Below are positions 1-5,234 of a stretch of DNA of 5,234 nt, in pieces (within the stretch, counting starts at the first letter, position 1; every line of letters begins with the position of its first letter). This DNA comes from Bacillota bacterium. Its GTDB lineage: Bacteria > Bacillota_E > Sulfobacillia > Sulfobacillales > Sulfobacillaceae. The translations under genes were made by a program, and so were the position numbers. The stretch spans positions 1-5,234 of the forward strand of contig JAKAAL010000387.1 in assembly GCA_021802375.1 (NCBI GenBank), given 5' to 3'. The notes under the pieces were generated by a model. It was not told the origin of the DNA and searched no databases. It saw only the letters and a list, made by a program, of their open reading frames with translations.

Positions 1-353
1 TTTCGCCGGAAAAGCAGCAGCAGTTGCTTGAGACGCTGGCGGTGTTGCTGGCTCCCCTGGCTCCGTACTTGGCCGAAGAGCTGTGGCATGAGCTGGGGCA
101 TCATGAGAGCGTGCATGCGAGCCAATGGCCGTCGTACGATCCCGCGTGGCTGGTGGAGGATGAAGTAGAGATTGCCCTTCAAGTCAACGGCAAGGTTCGC
201 GGTCGCCTGGTGATTGGGGCGGAGTGGAGCGAAGACCAGATCCAAGCCCAAGCGCTGCAGCATGAAAGTCTGGCTCCGTATTTGGCGGGACATCGCGTGA
301 AGAAGGTCGTGGTCATTCCCAAGCGTCTGGTCAACGTCGTGGTTGCCCCTTAG
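1..353 (+). CDS. leuS: Leucyl-tRNA synthetase, C-terminal end (partial, 5' end outside window)
   Basis: LeuRS charges tRNA-Leu with leucine in the cytoplasm. Only the last 116 or so codons are here, in a frame already open at base 3 and ending at TAG 351-353. What is seen is the end of the class I anticodon-binding helical domain (APLAPYLAEELW, with the tryptophan typical of this helix) followed by the small C-terminal domain. That domain contains the VNGKVRG motif and a final strand, KKVVVIPKRLVNVVV. This arrangement is the usual C-terminus of bacterial LeuRS, and the ending length looks complete. Related IleRS and ValRS end differently (zinc ribbon or coiled coil), so LeuRS is the clear choice. 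Methionine or leucine codons inside this stretch are not starts, since the gene continues upstream of the window. The next gene begins about 100 nt downstream on the same strand. Confidence 0.95.
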   Translation, partial: SPEKQQQLLETLAVLLAPLAPYLAEELWHELGHHESVHASQWPSYDPAWLVEDEVEIALQVNGKVRGRLVIGAEWSEDQIQAQALQHESLAPYLAGHRVKKVVVIPKRLVNVVVAP

Positions 354-455
354 GCGGGAATCCGGTTGCCTCCCCGCGCGGACTGGCGTTAGGATGGGAA
401 GGAGACTAAAGGCTCCAGCCTAGGAAGGAAGGGAAGGCTGTCTCCACCGGGGCGT

Positions 456-770
456 TTGTCCGGGGTGGGGCACGCCGTGTGGGTGCAAACACTCTTGGCA
501 TTCTTGTTAGCCCTCTCTTCGGCCGTTATTGGCGCGGTGGCGGGACGGTCCCGCCGCCCCATGGGGCGTTTTTCAATGGGGCAGGTCATACTCATCAGCC
601 TGGCCGGAGTGTTGGTCGCCGAGGGCGGCACGATTGTCTGGGTGGGGCCGCCGGGGTCGGTGTTACAGCCAGTGTTGGGCGGGCTGGCCTTGGGATTCGT
701 TGCGGGGTTCTTCAGCGGACGGAAGCCGCCGCCGCCCGATCAGTTGCCGCCGACTCGGCCAAAACCGTAA
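456..770 (+). CDS. Small hypothetical membrane protein, three predicted helices
   Basis: I do not recognise this protein. The reading frame is open from 393 to TAA 768-770 and gives about 104 residues from TTG 456. Three hydrophobic stretches are visible, at residues about 8-29, 42-63 and 70-87. A basic loop, RSRRPMGR, lies between the first two, and the tail is proline-rich (KPPPPDQLPP). It is probably an inner-membrane protein with a short charged or proline tail. The start is uncertain. There is no in-frame ATG near the beginning, TTG 456 has only a poor GGGG upstream, and GTG 477 or GTG 483 follow a G-rich stretch at 462-470 and would remove at most nine residues ahead of the first helix. 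It lies 102 nt after leuS on the same strand and could share its transcript. The terminator at 845-875 closes it. Real coding is supported by the alternation of hydrophobic helices and by GC-rich third positions. Confidence 0.55.
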   Translation: MSGVGHAVWVQTLLAFLLALSSAVIGAVAGRSRRPMGRFSMGQVILISLAGVLVAEGGTIVWVGPPGSVLQPVLGGLALGFVAGFFSGRKPPPPDQLPPTRPKP

Positions 771-844
771 TTGTTGCGCGCGGAAGCATTCCTAGCATTG
801 ATGGGCATGCGGTGTCGCAACCATAAAAGGCAGTCCAGAAGGAA

Positions 845-884
845 AGCCCCCCACGGCAGGCGCCGTGAGGGGGCTCTTATTGTT
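845..884. terminator. Rho-independent terminator, likely two-way, between convergent genes
   Basis: Bases 845-857 (AGCCCCC then CACGGC) pair with 862-867 (GCCGTG) and 869-875 (GGGGGCT). This gives a 13-bp stem with a single bulged A at 868 and a four-base loop at 858-861. On the + strand it is followed by CTTATTGTT, a moderate T-rich tail, and would end the transcript of the small membrane protein. On the minus strand the same hairpin is followed by TTTCCTTCT and lies directly after the Hsp20 stop codon (877-879), so it would also end the operon on that side. The T tracts are interrupted on both sides, so efficiency may be less than for a classic terminator. Confidence 0.85.
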
Positions 885-1287
885 CCTGGTTTTGGAGAGA
901 GATCCGGCGGCGATGTCCCGCCATCTTGTGCGCCGTGATGGAGAGCAAGCCATGGCGCCAATCGGCCGCTGCTGTATCCGGATTGATTTCCGTGGGCCAC
1001 GACATGACCACCTGAAAATCCCGTCCAGCGCGGCGATCGACCTCGCCAGGGCACACAGGGAATTCCCCGCGCACCATGACGGCCTCCTCGTCCACGTCGA
1101 TTTCCACCAATTCCGGGTTCACACCCGGCAATTCGAACTCGGCCAAATAGCCGTTCTCGATCTGGTGCATATGGGTGCGCGGACGGGTATTGTCAAGGTT
1201 CCAGTCCTCGCGCATCCGGCTCCACATGCGCGTCATATCGTCGCGCAGTCGATCTATCTCGGTGGCATCCCAACGCAATAAAGCCAA
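877..1287 (-). CDS. Small heat-shock protein, Hsp20/alpha-crystallin family
   Basis: Small heat-shock proteins are ATP-independent holdases that bind unfolding proteins in large oligomers in the cytoplasm. This one is 136 residues from TTG 1287, a usual length for the family. Residues 1-36 are a short charged N-terminal arm. The alpha-crystallin domain spans about 37-121 and shows AEFELPGV (49-56), a following beta strand EIDVDEEAVMVRGE, and the diagnostic A-x-x-x-x-G-L-L element (ADWRHGLL, 108-115). The basic tail RRRISL has no clear IxI motif. An upstream in-frame GTG at 1294-1296 would give 139 residues, but it lies inside a near-perfect Shine-Dalgarno sequence, so TTG 1287 is preferred. 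The gene follows the ABC ATPase stop by 54 nt with no terminator between, and is probably the last gene of the transporter operon. Family assignment is firm; the link to transport is inferred from position only. Confidence 0.9.
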   Translation of the reverse strand: MALLRWDATEIDRLRDDMTRMWSRMREDWNLDNTRPRTHMHQIENGYLAEFELPGVNPELVEIDVDEEAVMVRGEFPVCPGEVDRRAGRDFQVVMSWPTEINPDTAAADWRHGLLSITAHKMAGHRRRISLQNQEQ

Positions 1288-1290
1288 GCG

Positions 1291-1300
1291 GATCACCTCC
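1291..1300 (-). promoter_or_regulatory. Ribosome binding site that decides the Hsp20 start
   Basis: Read on the minus strand, 1300 down to 1291 is GGAGGTGATC, which matches the complement of the 16S rRNA 3' end over ten bases. The in-frame GTG at 1296-1294 is part of this site and cannot be the start while the site is paired to the ribosome. TTG at 1287-1285 lies 8 nt beyond GGAGG, an ideal distance. The next TTG, at 1278, is too far away. Confidence 0.8.
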
Positions 1301-1341
1301 GCTTCCAGTATGTCCGGAAACGTGAGGATTCTTGTCAGAGA

Positions 1342-2712
1342 TTACTCCGTTTGGTCCTCGTCCAAATACAATTGTTCCGTGTCGGTGTCATAATGGAAAA
1401 GGTCCGCATACCGTCCCCAGTTGATGGCGGTCGTCAACTGCCGGTCCGCTTCCGCCACCGAGAAATGTTCTTCCAGAATGTCGGTAAAGAACTCCTTCAC
1501 CATCGAATGGTTGGCTTTGGTGTGCAGCACCCGTTGAATGAGGCGAAAAATCGGCACATCCTGCAGTTGGTCACGGATGATGGCCTTGCGATCGTTAATG
1601 TCGCCCTCAACAAAAGTGCGCCCTAATTCCGTGATGAATAGGTCGCCTTCGCTCACTTCGGCGAGGTGAAAGAGTTCCGCGGTTTCCGTCACCGGCAGCA
1701 AATCGTCAACCTCCAAGAACAGCTCCGCTCCCAGACGATAGAGGTCGTCATGTCCCCCCCGGTCCTGAACTAGTTCCAACAGTCCGGACAGCATGGAAAT
1801 GTGCCCATAGGGAATGGGCTTCAGGCGCGGGCGCTCTTCGTCAGGCGACTGGTTGGCAAGAGAAGCTGATGGGACCGCCAGCTCCGCTTCTGGGGCCGCC
1901 TCATCCTCTTCGTCATCATCCCAGCCGGTGACGATTTTATAGACTTGGTCCACCATCTGCACAAACTCCGGCGCTTTGCGGTTTCGCGGATAGGGCAGCA
2001 GGTTCGGAAGGTCAGCCACCACCCGGGCCGGGTTTTTGGACAGCACAATGATGCGGTCGGCCATGTAGACCGCCTCTTCAATGCCGTGGGTCACCATCAG
2101 GACCGCGCGCGTGGGAATGCGCGACTCCAGCCACAGATCCAAGAGTTCCGAGCGCAGATTCTCGGCCGTAAGGAAATCCAGCGCGGAAAACGGCTCATCC
2201 ATGCAGAGCAGTTCCGGATCCACCGCCAACGCGCGGGCAAATCCCACCCGTTGCCGCATGCCTCCCGAAAGCTCCTTGGGGAAGGCGTCCTCGTACCCAT
2301 TCAAGCCGATTAGATCGATGAGTTCAATCGCCCGGCCGCGCCGCACGTCGGGAGAGACGCCCTTGGCCACCAGGCCGAGTTCGACATTTTGCTGCACGGT
2401 GAGCCAGGGATACAGGGCAAAACTTTGAAATACCATGGCCGCATGTGGATTTGGACCCTCGATGGGGCGTCCGCGGTACAATACGGTCCCGTAGGACGGG
2501 TCCGAGAGCCCGGTAATGATGCGCAAAAGGGTGGACTTCCCCGAACCGCTGGGACCGAGCAAGGCAATGAACTCGCCGGGCTGGATATCCAGGTTGATGT
2601 CATCCAGCACGCGAATGTCATAGTTGTCTGGTTGCTTATACATCTTGGTCACGCCCAACAACCGCACCAAGCTGTCATTCTTGGGCTGGGCCTTGTGAAA
2701 CGTGGCGGCCAT
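1342..2712 (-). CDS. ABC transporter ATPase (nitrate/sulfonate/taurine type) with C-terminal AAA-associated domain
   Basis: This ATP-binding subunit would power the permease encoded just upstream, on the cytoplasmic face of the membrane. It has 456 residues, much longer than the roughly 250 of SsuB or TauB. Residues about 15-262 form a complete ABC domain: Walker A GPSGSGKST (53-61), Q-loop VFQ (Q96), signature LSGGMRQR (148-155), Walker B with catalytic glutamate LLCMDEP (E173), D-loop SALD (176-179) and switch histidine H209. The phrases FALYPWLTV and PFSALD are typical of the NrtD/SsuB/TauB branch. An acidic, low-complexity linker follows (about 264-297). Residues about 298-440 resemble the C-terminal AAA-associated domain (Pfam PF09821), including GDLFITELGRTFVEGD and NWGRYADLFHYD, and probably form a winged-helix regulatory module. 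Start ATG 2712 has AAGGAGGTGAG at 2728-2718, with GGAGG 9 nt from the ATG. All catalytic motifs are intact. The substrate is unknown. Confidence 0.93.
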   Translation of the reverse strand: MAATFHKAQPKNDSLVRLLGVTKMYKQPDNYDIRVLDDINLDIQPGEFIALLGPSGSGKSTLLRIITGLSDPSYGTVLYRGRPIEGPNPHAAMVFQSFALYPWLTVQQNVELGLVAKGVSPDVRRGRAIELIDLIGLNGYEDAFPKELSGGMRQRVGFARALAVDPELLCMDEPFSALDFLTAENLRSELLDLWLESRIPTRAVLMVTHGIEEAVYMADRIIVLSKNPARVVADLPNLLPYPRNRKAPEFVQMVDQVYKIVTGWDDDEEDEAAPEAELAVPSASLANQSPDEERPRLKPIPYGHISMLSGLLELVQDRGGHDDLYRLGAELFLEVDDLLPVTETAELFHLAEVSEGDLFITELGRTFVEGDINDRKAIIRDQLQDVPIFRLIQRVLHTKANHSMVKEFFTDILEEHFSVAEADRQLTTAINWGRYADLFHYDTDTEQLYLDEDQTE

Positions 2713-2717
2713 CCTGC

Positions 2718-2728
2718 CTCACCTCCTT
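2718..2728 (-). promoter_or_regulatory. Ribosome binding site of the ABC ATPase
   Basis: On the minus strand, 2728-2718 reads AAGGAGGTGAG, a near-consensus Shine-Dalgarno site with 9 nt between GGAGG and ATG 2712. It fills most of the 34-nt gap after the permease stop codon (2747-2749), which supports one polycistronic message with independent loading of ribosomes on the ATPase gene. Confidence 0.8.
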
Positions 2729-2746
2729 GTTGCTGGGAGCCTTCGC

Positions 2747-4453
2747 CTACGATACAGAATAGCGCTCCGTCGCTTTGTCATACAAGCGGCGCCAGATGAG
2801 GCGGTTAATCAGAACCACAGTCAGAGCCAACGTCCCGGTGGCCAGCAGCAGTACGGAGAATCCGTTGCTCTGCGAGCTTTTGGCAATGATGGACCCGACG
2901 CCGAAAGTGGTGTAGATGTGGTTGTGAAAGCTGACGTATTCCGCGACAATGCTGGCGTTCCAAGCACCGCCCGCGGCCGTGATGAGGCCGGTAATCAAAA
3001 ACGGGGCAATGGCGGGCAAAATCAATGTGGTCCAGGTCTTCATGCGGCTCAACCGGAACATGCGGGTCGCTTCCCGCAAGTCTTCCGGAATGGCGGAGGC
3101 GCCGGCAATCACGTTGAAGAGGATGTACCACTGCGTGCCCAGCACCATAAGCAGTACGGAAGCCGTGTTGAGTCCGCCCTGAAGATGTATGAGGATGGCG
3201 ACCATGCCAGGAAAAAGCGCCGTCGCTGGCACGGAGGCGGCAATTTGGGTGACTGGCGTTAGCCGTGCGGCCCATCGGCGATTCAGTCCGATGAAGACCC
3301 CAACGGGCACCGTCCAAATGACCGAGATGAAGAGCGCCACCAGAACCCGCGTCAGGGTCGCCGTCGTCGCTAGCACCACCATGGCGATTTCGCCCCCCGT
3401 CAAGTGGCTGAGCAAGTGCAAGGCGCCTTGGAGTGCGGTGAGAATGATGACCACCACTGCAGCCACTATCAGCCAGCGAATCAGGTTGGAGATGGTCGCC
3501 ACCGACGGCTGTTCCCGGAACTTAGGCAGCGTACGGGAAAAAACGCCGTCGCTCCACTCCGTCAGCGGAATCCAGACGTGCTGCCCCAGCCACTCCAGAA
3601 TCAAGGACCGGCGTAGAATTCTGAGGACAGTGGAACGGGGACGGTCCGCACTCTCCACCATCTCCATCTTGAATTTGTCAGCCCACGCCAAAAGCGGACG
3701 CCAGATTAACTGGTCCATCAGCACGATAACCAGCACTAGGGTGCCGAGGCCGGCCAGTTCGGCACCCCAGTTGGCCTGGTTGGCGGCCGTTTGCAAATAG
3801 GAGCCCAAGCCTTGCAGCTGATAGCTGTGGTTTCCCAGGGAAAACATCTCGCACGCCATGAGGAAGAACCAGCCGCCTGCCCAGGACATCATCGAGTTCC
3901 AGACCAGACCTACCATGGCGTAGGGAAGTTCCATGGTGCGGAACCGCTGCCAAGGAGACAGATTCAAGGACAGGGCTGACTCCCGCAGATCGCGGGGGAT
4001 GGTGATGAAGCCGTGGTAGACCGCAAAGACCATATTCCAGACTTGACCCGTAAAAATCAGGATGATGGCAGCGAGGTTTACGCCAATGCGCGATCCCGGA
4101 AACAGCGCGATGAACGCCAAAAGCACCACCGGCAAAAAGGACAGGACGGGAATGGACTGCAGGATGTCCAAGAGGGGGATAAGCACCTTCTCGGCCCTGC
4201 GATTGAAAGCAGCCACGTAGGCATACACCAGGGTAAAGACCAGCGATACGGCATAGGCGGCTGCCATGCGCAGCCAGGAGTAGGCGGCGTCCAAGGGCAG
4301 GCGCCACCATGCCAGCGAAATGTGGCCTGATTCAGCTGCGTAGGGATGCGCGTGGGTAGCCCAGGCGATCACCATGGAAATGAGACCTAGAATTGAGGCG
4401 CCAACCAGGATATCGGCAATTCCGACTCCTGGCCGCTCCCGCGAATCGGCCAC
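2747..4453 (-). CDS. Duplicated (two-in-one) ABC transporter permease, anion/sulfonate type
   Basis: This inner-membrane protein forms the substrate channel of an ABC importer. From GTG 4453 it has 568 residues, about twice the length of a single SsuC or TauC permease, and consists of two homologous halves. The first half has its EAA coupling loop at about 152-177 (IPRDLRESA...ELP). The second has it at about 455-480 (IPEDLREAT...ILP). Each half ends its last helix with LIWRPL (249-254) or LIWRRL (552-557). Both landmark pairs lie exactly 303 residues apart, which shows an internal duplication and fusion. The matching SIPV and SVPA segments before the third helix of each half agree with this. 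I count roughly six helices per half plus a polar linker at about 258-320. The architecture fits what COG4986 describes (duplicated permease of an anion transport system). One chain would replace a permease dimer. No periplasmic or lipoprotein binding subunit is present in the window. The start is disputed: the frame is open to GTG 4531, and a better ribosome site upstream serves an out-of-frame ATG. Confidence 0.9.
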   Translation of the reverse strand: MADSRERPGVGIADILVGASILGLISMVIAWATHAHPYAAESGHISLAWWRLPLDAAYSWLRMAAAYAVSLVFTLVYAYVAAFNRRAEKVLIPLLDILQSIPVLSFLPVVLLAFIALFPGSRIGVNLAAIILIFTGQVWNMVFAVYHGFITIPRDLRESALSLNLSPWQRFRTMELPYAMVGLVWNSMMSWAGGWFFLMACEMFSLGNHSYQLQGLGSYLQTAANQANWGAELAGLGTLVLVIVLMDQLIWRPLLAWADKFKMEMVESADRPRSTVLRILRRSLILEWLGQHVWIPLTEWSDGVFSRTLPKFREQPSVATISNLIRWLIVAAVVVIILTALQGALHLLSHLTGGEIAMVVLATTATLTRVLVALFISVIWTVPVGVFIGLNRRWAARLTPVTQIAASVPATALFPGMVAILIHLQGGLNTASVLLMVLGTQWYILFNVIAGASAIPEDLREATRMFRLSRMKTWTTLILPAIAPFLITGLITAAGGAWNASIVAEYVSFHNHIYTTFGVGSIIAKSSQSNGFSVLLLATGTLALTVVLINRLIWRRLYDKATERYSVS

Positions 4454-4460
4454 AGCAAAT

Positions 4461-4469
4461 CCCTCCCCT
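4461..4469 (-). promoter_or_regulatory. Candidate ribosome binding site for permease start GTG 4453
   Basis: On the minus strand, 4469-4461 reads AGGGGAGGG, followed 7 nt later by GTG (4453-4451), in frame with the permease. This supports a start at 4453 and a protein beginning MADSRERPG, with the first helix about ten residues in. The same G-rich stretch is also where a one-base indel would join the upstream ATG frame to the permease frame, so it may be coding sequence rather than a start signal. Confidence 0.5.
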
Positions 4470-4520
4470 ATTTGAGACAATGATAGATTGCGGCGGCGTA
4501 TCAGGGTCGGATCGCGCGTC

Positions 4521-4537
4521 CATGGTGACACCTCCTT
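4521..4537 (-). promoter_or_regulatory. Strong ribosome binding site and ATG out of frame with the permease
   Basis: On the minus strand, AAGGAGG (4537-4531) lies 7 nt before ATG (4523-4521), the best initiation signal upstream of the permease. The ATG opens a 63-codon frame (MDARSDPDTPPQ..., ending at 4332) that overlaps the permease and is in the wrong frame. The in-frame GTG at 4531-4529 is part of the Shine-Dalgarno site itself, so it is a poor start. The site is either the true start of the permease, with a one-base shift downstream, or the start of an overlapping leader frame. Confidence 0.65.
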
Positions 4538-4749
4538 GATTGCCTGGATCGTGTGAGGATTTGACCAAAAGGCGAGTTATGGATTCTTAAACACTATTAT
4601 GCTCTCTATCTTACCGTGAGAAACGCCAACGGGAAAGACGAAAAAGCGGGAAAAGGTGCAGAGCCCGTCATAGTAGGTGATAATCGCAGAATTTCACCAT
4701 TTCCCTCTTAGTACTGGCCTTACGCTGAAAAATTTGTTAGAACCAGGAT
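4532..4749. other. Divergent intergenic region with weak promoter candidate
   Basis: This AT-richer stretch separates the leftward transporter operon from the rightward DUF4338 gene and must hold promoters for one or both. On the minus strand, CATAAT (4601-4596) is a fair -10 box, but the only box at suitable distance, TTTCTC (4623-4618, 16-nt spacer), is a poor -35. No good sigma-70 pair was found for the + strand gene. An imperfect inverted repeat (4648-4658 with 4695-4705) lies in the middle. No RNA gene or riboswitch was recognised. Confidence 0.4.
4648..4705. repeat. Imperfect inverted repeat in the divergent promoter region
   Basis: GGGAAAAGGTG (4648-4658) and CACCATTTCCC (4695-4705) are inverted copies matching at 10 of 11 positions, with 36 nt between them. 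A further GGGAAA at 4631-4636 lies 17 nt upstream of the left arm. The long spacer makes a terminator unlikely. A protein-binding pair of half sites, or one end of a mobile sequence associated with the DUF4338 gene, are possible readings. Chance is also possible given the purine-rich composition. Confidence 0.35.
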
Positions 4750-5234
4750 ATGGAACAGACCGTGTCGGGATTTAAGTCGGGCGCGAACGCGCCCGAGGCA
4801 ACGATGAAAGAGCGTGTCCGACGGGTGACCGTGCGTCTGGTCACGAAAGAGGAAATGCCTCGGTGGATCGACTTGATGTCGCGCCATCACGCATTTGGGG
4901 CGTCCGGAGATGGTCGGAGAAGCCCTCTGTTATGTGGCGACCGTGGATGATGAGTGGGCGGCCCTCATCGGGTGGGCCAGCGCGGCGTTGCAGGTCAAGG
5001 TCCGGGACCAGTGGATTGGCTGGTCGGATGACCAGCGGCATCGGCGGTTACGTTTTGTGGCCAATAACGTGCGGTATTGCATCTTACCCGGTTGGAACCT
5101 GCCGAATCTCGCGTCCCGGGTCTTGGCGCTGAATACGCGGCGGTTGGCGGCGGATTGGCAGGATCGCTTTGACCACCCCGTGATTTTAGCGGAAACGTTC
5201 GTCGACCCGAGTCGATTCAACGGGACCTGTTATC
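4750..5234 (+). pseudogene. DUF4338/DruA-family protein, 5' part, with apparent one-base frameshift
   Basis: The first segment starts at ATG 4750 (MEQTVSGF) and runs through VRRVTVRLV and RWIDLMSRHHAFG. The frame then goes wrong and stops at 4948-4950. The family signature continues in the next frame from 4910 as MVGEALCYVA, followed by WAALIGWASAAL, WIGWSDDQR, RRLRFVANNVRYCILPGW, LPNLASRVLALNTRRL and AETFVDPSRFNGTCY, still open at the window end. These are the ordered motifs of DUF4338 (PF14236), the domain of DruA in the Druantia anti-phage system and of many stand-alone or transposon-associated proteins. Dropping one G from the run 4897-4900 gives a continuous HHAFG-RPE-MVGEAL, the spacing expected for the family. 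No druB-E genes are visible, and the 3' end is outside the window. Function is unknown. The gene may be intact if the extra base is a sequencing error. ATG 4804 is an alternative start. Confidence 0.8.

Noticed and set aside
354..380. Possible terminator after leuS (GCGGG 354-358 with CCCGC 373-377)
   Set aside because: Only a five-base stem with a 14-base loop and no T tract follows, so it is not convincing.
865..1281. Long open frame on the + strand opposite Hsp20
   Set aside because: It is the mirror of a clear alpha-crystallin gene and its translation has no recognisable domain.
1301..1341. Possible separate promoter for hsp20 (CTGACA and CATACT boxes on the minus strand)
   Set aside because: The spacing is about 20 nt and both boxes are poor matches; no CIRCE-like repeat is present. 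Read-through from the ATPase gene is simpler.
1754..1760. Seven-G tract (minus strand) in the ATPase gene as a phase-variation site
   Set aside because: The frame is intact, the tract is short, and it encodes a plausible R-G-G in the C-terminal domain.
2702..3262. Open frame of 186 codons on the + strand opposite the permease and ATPase start
   Set aside because: It overlaps two well-supported genes on the other strand and its composition (rich in Q, G, H, R) is typical of antisense shadow frames in GC-rich DNA.
3189..3800. Open frame of 203 codons on the + strand opposite the permease
   Set aside because: Shadow of the permease; no motifs, with the Thr/Arg/Ser-rich composition expected of antisense reading.
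4750..5234. Complete Druantia anti-phage system
   Set aside because: Only a DruA-like domain is seen, frameshifted and cut by the window end. None of the other Druantia components is present, and DUF4338 also occurs outside defence systems.

Overview
This window of about 5.2 kb has moderately high GC and looks like a chromosomal segment from a Gram-positive bacterium, probably a Firmicute of the Sulfobacillus/Alicyclobacillus kind. That inference rests on the strong AAGGAGGTG-type ribosome binding sites, the apparent use of TTG and GTG starts, and the gene content. It was not tested by any search.

Layout. At the left edge is the 3' end of leuS (leucyl-tRNA synthetase, + strand, to 353). Next comes a small three-helix membrane protein of unknown function (+, about 456-770). 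A strong hairpin at 845-875, probably a two-way terminator, separates it from a three-gene cluster on the minus strand. Read in its own direction, that cluster is a duplicated ABC permease (4453 or slightly upstream, down to 2747), an ABC ATPase with an extra C-terminal AAA-associated domain (2712-1342) and a small heat-shock protein of the Hsp20 family (1287-877). The gaps of 34 and 54 nt contain no terminator, so the three genes are probably one operon. On the right, divergently from the operon, lies the 5' part of a DUF4338/DruA-family gene (+, 4750 to the window end), which carries an apparent one-base frameshift.

How the genes work together. The permease carries two complete transmembrane halves in one chain, so one permease with two copies of the ATPase would give a complete importer core. 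The family (the NrtBCD/SsuBC/TauBC anion and sulfonate branch) normally needs a substrate-binding protein, and none is encoded here, so the substrate cannot be named. Hsp20 as the last gene of a transporter operon suggests a stress-linked transcript.

The most notable points are two places where reading frames break and where removing one G from a short G run restores a sensible protein: the permease N-terminus (run at 4466-4469) and the DUF4338 gene (run at 4897-4900). They could be consensus errors, real mutations or recoding sites. No clearly new biological system is proven by this window. The best candidate for follow-up is the duplicated-permease/AAA-associated-ATPase/Hsp20 operon.
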